Origin: Anisakis pegreffii | Lineage: Eukaryota > Nematoda > Chromadorea > Rhabditida > Anisakidae | Reading direction: 5' to 3' | NCBI GenBank assembly: GCA_035041965.1 | Contig: JAPYMA010002170.1 | Span: 30,221 to 94,220 of the forward strand | DNA length: 64,000 bases | Part shown: positions 40,201-49,301 of the stretch, piece after piece | Position numbering within the stretch: the first letter of the stretch is position 1 | Layout: the number at the start of each line of letters is the position of its first letter | Notes under the pieces: model-generated | Seen by the model: only the letters and a program-made list of their open reading frames with translations | What the model was told of the DNA's origin: nothing | The model's database searches: none | Made by a program: the position numbers and the translations under genes

Positions 40201-41841
40201 TCTAGTCAAACTAGAAATGCCTGTTTCGTTTTCCGTTCCAATTAATTTAATTTAGATCGATCATCCATCTCTAAGTGATCTGTTGGATCCATTGAGAGTT
40301 CTCTATGAAGATGTGGCGAGTAAAGCACGTTTAAGGATGGAATATGATGGTTTACTGCAATGTCCTGCGATTACATCCGAAAATAGGTAATGATATTCAT
40401 GATTATGCTGAAATGTCTCTTTGTGCTCATCCGTAATCGATTTGACGTGCGTCGACTATTCACGTCCAGATGTGCTTGATATTTCGAGATTTTCAAACGC
40501 ATTCAATAATTTACTCAACTATGTAACACACCTACCTATAATACATTGCACATTCACATATAAGAGCGAATATGAAGACGACATCAGACGAGAAAATGAG
40601 TTGAGCAATACTAGTTCGTCACCGCTTAAACGTTGGAGCAGGCAAAATTGTCGAAAGATTGCAAAACCGTTGAACTGCTCTTTGCTTCAGTAATTGCTTT
40701 GCGGTCTTTCATCTTTAAGCATTCGTTAGCAAGTTTTCAGTGAATTCTACAACAATCCAGAAGCGTACGCAATGGACCGCTATATGTATGTGCTGTGTTT
40801 CAAATGTGGGAAGGCTTATTTTGGTGGTGAAAGTAGATGTCAACAGGTAATTGATATTCATTCTGTTATCTCTTCATACATTTCTTGTTCGATGATCTCA
40901 ATGTTTCCTGCTGGTCAAATTTATCTCGTATAAAGATCATTTCTTTCACTCGTTATGTTTTCTTATTTTCCCTCATGTGAAAATCTCGTACATTGATGCA
41001 CAATTTGACAGTGAAGAAATCATACAATCTGGGTTGATTTCGGTACAAGCCGGTGTTTGAACTAAAATCTGGTTAAATTCCAATATTCTCAGTTGCTTTT
41101 TGGGGCAACCAATCGAAGTTAGCAAGGAATGCAACTCAGAATACCCATTAAGTCACTATTATGGAATCTACTTGTAGGCGATTGACAATTCACAATATAA
41201 TCCTGAAGAATTGATGTGTGGTGGATGTTCGGATGTATCAGGCGCTCAAGTTTGTGGTCGGCATGGCGTTGACTATTTAGAATACAAATGCAGATTTTGC
41301 TGTTCGGTTGCGGTTTATTTCTGGTGAGTTACTTGCGATTGTATTGCGCTAGCTAATTCCAAGTATCTTTCGGAAATCCAAAAAAAAGATGCAATTCATA
41401 AGTGTTACAGTAGCATATGTGCACCCGATTTCCTACTTTCAAAATTCAGAGTTGAAATTTTTTGAGGCTTTACCGTGGAATTTGATTTTATCCATCGTGG
41501 TCGGGATGATTTCAAGGGATTATCCTATGATCGTTGCTTTGCGATTCATTACCGAATGGCATGATTCCGCTCATCAGGCGTTCTGATCAGCAAACATTCT
41601 TTCTGAATCCTTAATGAATATTCTCTTATTCAGTTTCGGAACCACACACTTTTGTGCGGCATGTCATGACGATTTCCCGCGTTTGATGTGTCTCCCGAAA
41701 CAACTCCTTCCAAAATGTCCGGTTGGGCCGAAAGCCGTTCAGCTGGATGGTGATCAATGTCCACTTCGCTTGCAGCATCCACCAACTGGCGAGGAATTTG
41801 CCATGGGTTGTGGCATATGTAGAAATTTAAGTACTTTTTAA
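14054..41841 (+). CDS. rpm-1: PHR-family E3 ubiquitin ligase (RPM-1/Highwire/MYCBP2)
   Basis: Very large presynaptic signalling hub. In worms and flies it ubiquitinates DLK-type kinases, with an F-box partner (FSN-1), and controls axon termination and synapse formation. About 76 exons were placed by splice signals and phase, summing to about 12.1 kb of coding sequence (about 4,040 codons; C. elegans about 3,770, human about 4,640). Exons are grouped by domain in the entries that follow. The order is the full PHR order: helical N-terminus, RCC1-like domain with Cys-rich insert, PHR1, helical region, PHR2, filamin-like domain, SH3-like repeats, zinc finger, DOC/APC10, B-box-like, RING, tandem-cysteine. 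The stop at 41839-41841 follows [11 protein letters not shown], matching the human C-terminus. All junctions keep frame except 16962 to 17501. The start codon is not located: 14054 is the first exon I can support and it enters in phase 1, so coding sequence must begin further upstream. Confidence 0.95.
17059..17118. repeat. 21-bp direct repeat in an rpm-1 intron
   Basis: Identical 21-base copies at 17059-17079 and 17098-17118, 39 bp apart, each ending GATTAGAGCTAAT. They lie in the intron with the unresolved splice phase (16963-17500). The copies include an AG that could serve as acceptor, but the frames reachable from it end in a stop. Confidence 0.85.
19790..20280 (+). other. rpm-1: rpm-1 exons: Cys-rich insert within the RCC1-like domain
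   Basis: Across the joins 19851/20019 and 20108/20217 the protein carries closely spaced Cys pairs: [35 protein letters not shown]. Human MYCBP2 has the same kind of insert (CMVCTVCGDC, then ICGCGSGESGC and CGCCKAC) at the same place. The spacing suggests a zinc-binding module. Its role is not known to me. Confidence 0.8.
22523..23483 (+). other. rpm-1: rpm-1 exons: PHR1 domain
   Basis: Exons 22523-22755, 22937-23110 and 23271-23483. The beta-sandwich PHR signature is strong: [39 protein letters not shown], and [17 protein letters not shown], each matching human MYCBP2 nearly residue for residue. PHR domains are specific to this protein family and mediate localisation and substrate or partner contacts. 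Confidence 0.93.
23673..25152 (+). other. rpm-1: rpm-1 exons: helical region between PHR domains
   Basis: Exons 23673-23870, 24036-24186, 24319-24492, 24690-24878 and 25031-25152, phase-consistent. The sequence is Leu-rich and probably alpha-helical, with segments such as [14 protein letters not shown] and [16 protein letters not shown]. It lies where human MYCBP2 has its long helical linker. Sequence identity to the human protein is low here, so the assignment rests on position and phase. Confidence 0.8.
25303..26143 (+). other. rpm-1: rpm-1 exons: PHR2 domain
   Basis: Exons 25303-25453, 25601-25802 and 25977-26143. Signatures: [17 protein letters not shown] with [13 protein letters not shown] (human NTGNGSPDAICFSVD, GIVVVGFSVYG), YAVRLTVEG, and [20 protein letters not shown] (human FSTCSLSSNGTNQTRGQIPQ). 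This is the second copy of the PHR fold, more diverged than PHR1. Confidence 0.92.
26324..28383 (+). other. rpm-1: rpm-1 exons: central region after PHR2
   Basis: Exons 26324-26435, 26555-26690, 26960-27047, 27138-27268, 27467-27575, 27687-27803, 27952-28120 and 28232-28383. [11 protein letters not shown] matches human [29 protein letters not shown] matches human [29 protein letters not shown] matches human FYGFKCFAIGYEF. The last join uses a GC donor (see separate entry) and yields [20 protein letters not shown], aligning with human SFLDDFIACVPGSSGGRLARW. A galactose-binding-like beta fold is likely for the middle part. Confidence 0.85.
28121..28231 (+). other. rpm-1: rpm-1 GC-AG intron
   Basis: The only way to keep frame here is a GC donor (CCAG then GCAGGT at 28121) paired with the AG ending at 28231. 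A GT donor four bases later gives phase 2, which hits a stop in the next exon. The GC-AG choice gives phase 1 on both sides and restores the conserved sequence. GC-AG introns are a known minor class in nematodes. Confidence 0.7.
28624..29519 (+). other. rpm-1: rpm-1 exons: filamin-like (IgFLMN) domain
   Basis: Exons 28624-28806, 28941-29098, 29197-29290 and 29428-29519. [11 protein letters not shown] opens the domain; [12 protein letters not shown] with [10 protein letters not shown] matches human ARYIAITMMKVY and [29 protein letters not shown] matches human NWTPGAIGLYTIHVTIDG. The human protein has this single filamin-type Ig fold in the same place. Confidence 0.9.
29683..30947 (+). other. 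rpm-1: rpm-1 exons: paired SH3-like segments
   Basis: Exons 29683-29890, 30212-30424 and 30637-30947. [18 protein letters not shown] followed by [11 protein letters not shown] matches human GLRIRSHPSLQSEQIGIV and [21 protein letters not shown] matches AWCLSFNQHL. The second copy is more diverged ([20 protein letters not shown]). Both resemble bacterial-type SH3 folds. The worm linker that follows is much shorter than the long Ser-rich human one. Confidence 0.88.
31295..31814 (+). other. rpm-1: rpm-1 exons: conserved FLWHE block
   Basis: Exons 31295-31439 and 31626-31814. [19 protein letters not shown], then [17 protein letters not shown], matches human VAECARAVFASFLWHEGIV and HDAMACSSFLKFHPELS. 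The second exon has the human PLTLQHLVAFWEDI counterpart ([11 protein letters not shown]). Strong conservation implies an important but unassigned function. Confidence 0.9.
32199..32625 (+). other. rpm-1: rpm-1 exons: PHR-specific zinc finger
   Basis: Exons 32199-32392 and 32562-32625. [45 protein letters not shown] and [13 protein letters not shown] align closely with human ICELCGESHPYPVTYHMRQ, AHPGCGRYAGGQGYNSIGHF, NCGDGG and WYLVCDRCREKYL. The Cys/His spacing suggests zinc binding. Confidence 0.92.
33115..33158. repeat. Perfect intronic hairpin, 21-bp arms
   Basis: Arm 33115-33135, two-base spacer AA, arm 33138-33158, with no mismatch. It lies in the rpm-1 intron between 33080 and 33306. 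The arms contain CAGCGACATAACGGT and its reverse complement. An inverted repeat this long and perfect would not be expected by chance. Confidence 0.9.
34320..34369. repeat. Perfect intronic hairpin, 20-bp arms, with nearby partial third copy
   Basis: Arm 34320-34339 (TAATCGCAAGGTAATTGGGC), 10-base loop, perfect complementary arm 34350-34369. A partial direct copy (ATCGCAAGGTAATTG) follows at about 34395-34409. It lies in the rpm-1 intron between 34269 and 34586. Confidence 0.9.
35250..35322 (-). tRNA. tRNA-Val (AAC), antisense in an rpm-1 intron
   Basis: On the - strand all cloverleaf parts are present: acceptor GATCTCG pairing with CGAGATC (7 of 7), D-arm with A box TGGTGTAGTGG, anticodon stem TCTGT/ACAGA with loop CTAACAC (anticodon AAC, valine), T stem GGCGG/CCGCC with B box GGTTCGAGCCC, and discriminator A at 35250. 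No tRNA intron. A TTTT terminator lies roughly 45 nt downstream. It sits in the intron between rpm-1 exons 35033-35180 and 35712-35839, on the opposite strand. Confidence 0.95.
35712..36643 (+). other. rpm-1: rpm-1 exons: DOC/APC10 domain
   Basis: Exons 35712-35839, 35934-36113, 36287-36403 and 36491-36643. [20 protein letters not shown] followed by [14 protein letters not shown] matches human SSRPAMIGSLTDGSTETFWE and [25 protein letters not shown] and [12 protein letters not shown] match human HIGWVTSELPG and LRVRQVKVLGWK. This jelly-roll fold is shared with APC10/DOC1, which helps bind substrates in the anaphase-promoting complex. Confidence 0.92.
36973..38427 (+). other. rpm-1: rpm-1 exons: helical region after the DOC domain
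   Basis: Exons 36973-37106, 37194-37383, 37569-37739, 37898-37992 and 38145-38427, phase-consistent. [20 protein letters not shown] matches human VGIIFSRSKLTNLQKQVCAH. The rest is Leu-rich helical sequence. [20 protein letters not shown] and [20 protein letters not shown] sit where human has QISEIIIKLIKDMAAGH and SEAWSRVTKNAIAETIIAL. The last exon ends [11 protein letters not shown], human LWLALASLCVL. Confidence 0.88.
38582..39628 (+). other. rpm-1: rpm-1 exons: B-box-like and following zinc-binding region
   Basis: Exons 38582-38721, 38816-38909, 39057-39239 and 39487-39628. [39 protein letters not shown], and the later CRFCTNQ and [13 protein letters not shown] match human PMCDNHDDGET, CNVCGNLCTDCDRFLHLH, VDLHEGCGR, CRFCGSR and CSKTHPCGHPCGG. 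The first part is B-box-type zinc binding; the second leads directly into the RING. Confidence 0.92.
39857..40386 (+). other. rpm-1: rpm-1 exons: RING domain
   Basis: Exons 39857-40044 and 40256-40386. All RING ligands are visible: [15 protein letters not shown] and CPLC, in the same spacing as human CMIC, LDCSHIFHLQC and CPIC. This domain recruits the ubiquitin-loaded E2. The second exon ([15 protein letters not shown], then [11 protein letters not shown]) is the helical link to the tandem-cysteine domain. Confidence 0.95.
40741..41841 (+). other. rpm-1: rpm-1 exons: tandem-cysteine (RCR relay) domain and C-terminus
   Basis: Exons 40741-40846, 41178-41323 and 41634-41841. [52 protein letters not shown], and CAACHDDF match the human tandem-cysteine domain. 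The two relay cysteines (human Cys4520 and Cys4572) are both present: SRC at 40838-40840, and YFC, whose codon is split between 41322-41323 and 41634. The protein ends [18 protein letters not shown] then STF, as in human. Confidence 0.95.
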
Positions 41842-44755
41842 AATGTGCATTGCATTGTCTTTGAATGTCTTCAAAGTTGACGTATTCATTATAAAATATT
41901 CACCAAATTTTCGGCCAATTTCAGTCAAATAGATTTTTTGAGTGAACTCCATCCTGAGCACGTCATATTTTCGAGTGAAAGTTTTTGAATTCAGTTTTAT
42001 TTAACATTCCCTTCCTTTGCAACTCACCATTAATCCTTTTCGAAAAATTTCCATTTCCTTGATTCTCTTAATCTCTTCATGATGCACTTCTACATATCTT
42101 TTCACTTTGTCTCAGAACTACGTAATGTAATCTTCTGTCTTAATTTTGCTTGGAAAATTGACTTCTGCAAGTGATTATATTTTAATGAAAGTCATATTCA
42201 CTGTGTTCTTAATGTAATATTATTAACTGATCTCATGTATTCGTTTTCTTTTTGTTGAATGTGCATTCTTGATTATTCTATTATGATCATGTAATACAAT
42301 TTGAGTTATTTGGGTTATTTATGTGGACAGCGACGTTTGTTAGTGTACTGAGACTATCTGAGGAATTCAATAGGATTCTTTAAATGAGCAGTGAATCTCA
42401 CTGTCAGTAATGTTCGTTCCAGCATTATTTTTCATCGATCCAACGAATTATAGTCTATTTATTTGAGCAGCTATCGCCTGATTCTTTGCTTTTGTTCAGC
42501 AACTGTTTAACTGGCGATACACGCTCGAGGAATTTGAAATATCCTCAAGTAAGGTTATTAGGTACTGATCAGCTTAAATCTCCTGAGAGAGATCGTTTGT
42601 TGTTATTTTGAGTGTGTTTTCGTAAGAAAGTTGTCGTGTTGACATTCTTGTATTGATTCATTTGCTTCGAATGTAATTTTGCGTTGTTACTGTTTATTTG
42701 TTTGTTTTTCTTATTCGTTTGTATAACTTATCAACTTTGAGAACCAAATAAGTTTTGCTCTAGAATTTGCTACTGCAGTTGTCGGAGATGCGGATTAATT
42801 TTACAAATGAGGAAAACTCTACAGTTTCAAAATTAGACGGTCTTTTGAAATTTGCGTTTGATTGAAATAGTTTTCAAAATCGCTGACTTGTGGAGATTTT
42901 TCATTTCATGTGTTTTTCAACAGTGATTGCAGTAGATCTGTGATAAAAATTGCAAAAAGTTTATCACCTTTTTAGGTTGTGTCACCTTTTGATTTGCATT
43001 GATTGTCGCGTTATTGTGTTTGATTCATTCAGATCGCACCGTAAAAGATTCATGTTGTCTGTTCAATGATAATTATTCATTTATTTGTTAATTTCCATTT
43101 TCCCATTGACATTGTTGGTTGTTCTTTTTTGGTTGTTATTCAACATTCAATTGTTGTATTTTTTGATTGATTATAAATTTATTGTTGCGTTATCAGAACA
43201 TCTTTTCGGGTGCTCATTCAGCATAAATTCCATTTTTCTTCGATTCTCTCTTATTTTCATGCATTTACCCACTTCACATGCACACAACGTTTTGCAAACC
43301 AAACATTCTTGTATTGGTCCTGTATACCGGATTCTTTTCGAGCAAAATTTGAAGTATAATCAGCTTGTAAAACAGTATTGCATTTGATATCAAACACGTT
43401 GTTGTTGTGGGGTGAGAAAGTGAAATCGCTCCCGTCTACAGTTTCGAAACTTTTCATTTCTATGAGTGATTCCACTCGAATTCTCACATTGATCGCATTA
43501 ACATGCTCTATTAATCGCTCGTCTATGAAGAGATCTTTCGATGCGAAGTGCAAATGCACAATTAAAAAGATGATTGTATCCATAAACTAATATTTAGGTT
43601 AATACTTACGGACTGCCTCGGCATTTCATCCGCCTCGTAGTTGTGTGGTTGAAACGATCGCCTGTTCTCTTATGATATTCCACAAAATTGCGGGAGTTAT
43701 CGTCGTAAACATGTCGATTTTACGAAGTTGTTCTTGCTTATGGGTCATTGAAAGCCGATTTCTAATTATCAATTATTATTATGGGAAGTGGATGGAGTAT
43801 GGGCCGTTTTAAAATGTTTGTCAGTTATTATGATGAAATTAATTGATTTTGTGTTATTGTTATTGGATGGAACGAAAACAGTTCATGAACCGCAGTCACT
43901 TATCATGACTCGGTTTTAATTGGCCGGACCATAATTAAAGTGCTGTGCAAGCAATTTGTTCGTTTTGCTTCAGCGTTATATTCGTTGCATTTCAGGGTCA
44001 TCTTCATACATTTACTGATAGATATTTAACGTGGTGTGCATTCAATGAACTGAAAACATCAAAAGATCTTCGACACCTCTCGAATAATCCAGTGATGTAT
44101 AGCATACGATTGAATGATTGCCGTAAGACGTAAAATTCTCAACAACAACGAGACGAAGAAGACTTTCGAGATGTCAATGTCAATGATTCGTTGTTATTCT
44201 TCTTTCATTTCAACCACTGATATTGATGAAATTGCTTCTTCGATCATCAGATCATTTTAGCAATGAACCAGCACTCTTCATTGAATTCATAACACACAGA
44301 TTTGTATTTAACACATGCATGCATACACACTCGTGCTCAAACAAACACACAATACTACTCAAACAGATTTATTCAAAGAGTTCAACCTAAATTTTCGAAT
44401 CACATGAATCAGATCAGGCATATTGACGTCTATTCGGTCTGGTGGGTACAATACCATTGCTGACCGCTGATATTTATATTTGCTTTCATTCGTTTTCTGT
44501 CGCACCGATCTCTTCTGCTCAAATATTTAAAGTGTTCATACAGTGTGCTTTCAAAATGACCATTCATCGAATTGATTACGATTCGAAATCATCAGCGATA
44601 CTTCCATATCATTTCATCTTTTCCGAATCCTAATGAAACCGTCTTGGACAATGACAATTTATGTGAACCGGCATTTTTTGTTAATTTCTCGCACCAATCA
44701 GTTTTTCGAAGTTGCATGCTTGCCATCAAGAATAATTTTCAAACATTATCTTCAG
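41842..44755. other. Spacer between rpm-1 and the lipase gene
   Basis: This 2.9 kb follows the rpm-1 stop. It should hold the rpm-1 3' UTR and the outron/promoter of the lipase gene. No clear AATAAA was found close to the rpm-1 stop; variants such as AATAAG occur near 42750. No coding exon, RNA gene or sizeable repeat is evident. The distance argues against an operon. Confidence 0.5.
44740..44755 (+). promoter_or_regulatory. Acceptor-like site abutting the lipase start codon, possible trans-splice site
   Basis: TTATCTTCAG ends at 44755 and the lipase ATG begins at 44756. No upstream coding exon is needed: the ATG opens a clean signal peptide. In nematodes an acceptor just before the first ATG is the usual sign of spliced-leader addition, but it could also be the acceptor of an intron in the 5' UTR. 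Confidence 0.45.
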
Positions 44756-47700
44756 ATGGTCCACTCACTAAAATCTGTCCTCATTGTGCCGTTATTACTG
44801 TCAGCAATCGTTTGCGCAGTTTATCGAAAGCCGCAATCAAACTACGTCGGAGATCCAGAAGCCGATATGAGTGTGGTGAGTTCATTTTGGTTCTTTTCCT
44901 CAGTGATTTTAGGGAAATCCTCTATCGCACGTTCAAGAAAGTAAGTGAAAATTGTTCAGAAAGCAGTTCAGTTCACCAGATTCTTTTCCATTGGAACTTA
45001 TTGAGCGCTAAAACGATTATCATCCATCGACCAAATTTTCACGATAAGATGTCAGCACCAATTGAACAGAAAGTTTGATGAGTCATTTCAATTTCTGCAA
45101 TCCATTGTCTATTGTCAAAATCAGCAACAAATAAGCAATCATAATTTTTTCTGTTTCGGTGGCGGTGTGTTTTTGCCAGAATCCATAATATCCCTGGCTA
45201 GGATAATAATATCTAAATGACATGAATTATTTTTTTGATCTATCCATAAAATAGGTCAGTGACGACTTAAATGCATTGAAGATTTATGATAGCGGTACGA
45301 AATAATAAATTTCGATGTTAGTATAAACCAAATTTATTCGAAGTATTCTTGAGACAACTTCGACGTTTTGGAGCATCAATGAAACGTTCTCATGAAAATC
45401 GCTTGTGAACAGTGTCAGAGAACGCATAAATCGCCTTTTGTGACTTGATGAAATGATTGATGAAATAAATATCCTACTTTAGCCGGAAATAGTGGAACGG
45501 TGGGGCTATCCAATCGAGACGCATTCAGTGATCACCGACGATGGTTACGTTCTTGTGCTGCATCGAATTCCTCACGGCAGAGATGGTAAAATGTTACATT
45601 CTTGAATAGTTTGTTCTACTTAGAATAATTGCTTGAATATTATTTGAATAGTGATTAGATTCAAGCCAAATTCTGGTCTGTCTCAGATTCGAAATTTTAC
45701 GGTATACCGATTGGTGTCTTTAAACATTTTTCATTGATTAAAGTGATCGCCTTTCGATATGCTCTCATCGCTTTTCAGTTCGCACTAGAAGTGATCGACC
45801 AAAACCAGTTGTATTTCTACAGCATGGACTGCTATGTAGCAGTTCTGTATGGGTGATGAATAAGCCGCATCAATCTGCAGGTTCACATTGCTTCAAACAA
45901 TATCTAGGATGCCAGTTTGTTCACAACAAACAAGAGTAGAATATCTTTATAAGTTTTATGAAAGATTTAGAAATCACACTGAGCAGATACTGTGAAATCC
46001 AATCAAATCTGTTCGGATAGCATTAGTTCCTTGAATCATCTACAAACTTTAGCGATCGAATTGTGATCGATGTTCCAAATTTATGAATGTTTAGTCTTTT
46101 GACTAGAAAACGATGCAATACACTAAGATTCTTGTAGTTCTATGTTAGTATCATTTCATAACCAGCGAATTACTTATAGCCTTCATATTCGCCGATCTCG
46201 GATTCGACGTATGGATGGGCAATAATCGTGGTAATTCATATTCGCGTTTTCATACCGACTATGATACGTCGTACCCTCAGTTTTGGCGTTTCACGTTAGT
46301 TTTTGATAACTTTTTTTTCCATTGACCAATGTCTTTCCATTTGTGAGGGCATGAAAGAACGTCTTTCTGAAGGCAAAAACGTCTTCTCACCGGGAAAATT
46401 TGTTTGCAGATGGACTGAAATGGCCAAATACGATATTCCTGCAATGATTGACGGTGTGTTGAATATCACCAAAAGCCAGTCACTCTATTACGTGGCTCAT
46501 TCACAAGGAACGCTAACGATGTTCACAAAACTCTCTGAAGATCCATCGTATGGACGCAAGGTAACTGGATGAAATTTTCATGCTCTTATTCAATATGAAT
46601 CCAACAACGGTTGTGCTGTTGTACACACAACTGAAATTCTCAGAATCATCTCCCTACGAACCGTAATAGTTTGACAACCGTCATACATTTCAAGTCTGTT
46701 TTCCATTTGCTCAGAAACGAATTCATTATCGCCAGTTTTTTTTTAAATTTATATAAGATTTATAATTTTACTATTTTAAAAATGCGCATATCGTCGAAAG
46801 TCTACGTTTACATCAGTTAAGTTTAATCGCCACTATCGTATTTTGAAGATCAACTTCCAGATCAGAAAGTTCTTTGCTATCGCACCTGTCGCTACGATGG
46901 CCTATGCGAGGGGTTTGTTCGGGTTGCTTGGCAACAGTATGTATGAACAATTCCAGGTTAGTGCCACTTCTGTATTATTCTCAAAATATAAGAAAACCTT
47001 TCAAATAGTTTTATGATTTATATGAACGGCATATGCTTTTTAAGCAATTTATTATCTGGCGAATGTTCATTACATGCGATTTCACAATGCGAATCACATT
47101 CACTATGAGTCGATACGGTATACGACTTTGTAGCATTGCATTAATCGGACAAATCGAAACTTTCTATCTCTCAAGGCAGTATTTATTTGTTCATAGCAAA
47201 AAGTTTCTCGATTTCAGCTGTTTTATTTGTTATTCGCTGAAACTGAATTCTTACCGAATAATTTCGTGACTCGACTGATCACCGAGTTCATCTGTGGAAT
47301 GGCCACCAACAATTCGCTTTGTGAGAACTTCATCTTCTTGGTCAGTGGACCAGACAGTCATCAAATGAATAAGGTTCGGGTATTTATGACCAAGTTCAGA
47401 TTTAAACTTTTATAGGAAAACGAACTGGTTGAAAACCGTTTCCGAATACATATCAAAAATGCTTTTGTGATTTCATTTTTTAGTGGAATTAGCACTGATT
47501 GTAAGCACTCATCTAATCGAGTTTTTGAATTATTAGACCAGAATTGGCGTCTATTTGGCGCATAATCCGGCTGGTACATCCACTAAAAACATGATGCATT
47601 ACGCGCAAATGGTACGAACCGGACGATACGGTCCGTTCGACTATGGATTGCCTTCGGCCAACAAACAATTCTACGGCACGGTAATGCTTTCTCGCTTGCT

Positions 47701-49301
47701 TGTTCAACTGAATTTCGCAAACATTCATTATGTTGTTGGCAGTTAAATTTTCATTTTTCAGTCGGAATCATCTATCGAATTTTGGAATTTAGTTATTTTA
47801 AATTGCAGCAGTATATGTGTTGTTAGTGCAAGTTAGAGACACTGCAAAATTTGAAATTTCAATTGTTCCTTAAATTACTCCCTTCCTTTCTGATTTTTCC
47901 CCCCACAACATCAGTCTTGTGTTTGAAACTCAAAACTTTACTCCAATCGTACCTCAGCAATTTCCTCTATTCCAGTGCAACGATTAATTGAATATTCTTA
48001 CAATTAGCAGTTTCTTCTCATTGTCGTCAACTTTCAGATAGTTCCACCGAATTATAATCTCACAAGAATTACAACTCCGATGTATTTGTACTACAGCGAT
48101 GCGGACTGGGTTGCGACTGGTCGAGATATACGCCAACATCTGCTTGGTTCACTTCCTCGATTGTATTTGAGGTTAATCACTCATCCTTCAACATTCCATC
48201 CTTCTTGCATATGCCATTTGTCTGAATCAGCATCAGATAAACATTGTTTTTTGGTGATCAATTCGACTAACAAGCGTTCCAATAAGTCATTTCGATTGTT
48301 AGCTATTCATATGCACAGATATAAGATGAGCGCGATGAATGCGTTTTAACGAATGCCGTTTTGTCATAATTTACACGTCTCATGCATAGGAAGAGACGAA
48401 ATTTTTGCGATGAAATATTGAAATGAAATGATCTGAAGAAATATAATGCATAAACTTACCAGTAAGTTTACTGTTTATCGATTCGGAAATGATTTAGCAT
48501 CAGTTCACATTTTCGTCAATTGATCACTGTGCTGAAATTTTCATTCATTTCTCCCCTTTACTATGTAAAGAGAACCAATCAATCGAATGTGCTATGTGGC
48601 TTACATTGTGTCCAACGAAGTCCCCTAACAAGGCGCGGAATGATATATTGCGCATTATTTAAAGGACATCACTTGCTCACAAACATTGCCGAGCACTTCG
48701 TCTTCAATATGATCACATGCTTTTAATCATGTTTTCTTTAGAAAGATAAGCTTTTATGCAGTGCATATTTCGCTCGGCAGTGAGCCTATTGGGAAAGCAA
48801 GAAAATCAACGGATTTTGAAAGACAACTCTTCGATTTAAGTCCAAACAAACTTGTCATCTAACAGCGAAAATCTTCATCACACAAATATTTGCGCACAAT
48901 TGTAGATCAACAACAAAGCTGGATGACTTTAATCACAATGACTTTTTGTGGGGTTTGCGAGCAGCCAGAGAGGTTTTCCTACCGATATCGGAGATTATTC
49001 GAAAAGACCATCGTCGTTCTTCACGTCTGATTGGTTCATGTGGAAGCAATCCATTGGTACGAGGGAAGAGTACTGTATTTCTTGATTCCAACAAGGTGAG
49101 TGCATCAAGTTTTTTTTGATGAAATTTCATCGGCTCATCACAAAACACAACCGGATTCGTCAAGACTACAATTAGAGCATAATTCGAAAGGCTTATGATG
49201 TCTATAGTTAAGTTTTCAACCATATTGGAAAAATCCTTCAGGTATTTCAGCTGTTACAACACCTTGGAGTTGGACAGGTTAATTGTGAATTGAGTGGCTA
49301 A
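44756..49301 (+). CDS. Secreted acid (gastric/lysosomal-type) lipase, alpha/beta hydrolase
   Basis: Triacylglycerol or cholesteryl-ester hydrolase of the secretory or lysosomal pathway. Eleven exons: 44756-44875, 45483-45585, 45779-45880, 46180-46294, 46410-46560, 46861-46956, 47218-47373, 47537-47680, 48038-48171, 48906-49095, 49242-49301 (1371 nt, 456 residues, all phases matching). Features in order: signal peptide [20 protein letters not shown]; lid-region start [17 protein letters not shown]; oxyanion motif [27 protein letters not shown]; nucleophile elbow VAHSQGT (Ser 46501-46503); catalytic Asp in SDADW (48104-48106); catalytic His in FNHNDFLWG (48934-48936). The first Gly of the usual GHSQG is Ala here. 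About 60 residues follow the His exon core, where family members usually end, so the last exon is the least certain; reading through the donor at 49096 would stop shortly after instead. Similar to C. elegans lipl genes. Confidence 0.9.

Noticed and set aside
44572..45078. + strand 168-codon frame
   Set aside because: Overlaps the lipase first exon in another frame, crosses its donor, and has no recognisable motif; the signal-peptide frame is supported by splice phase.
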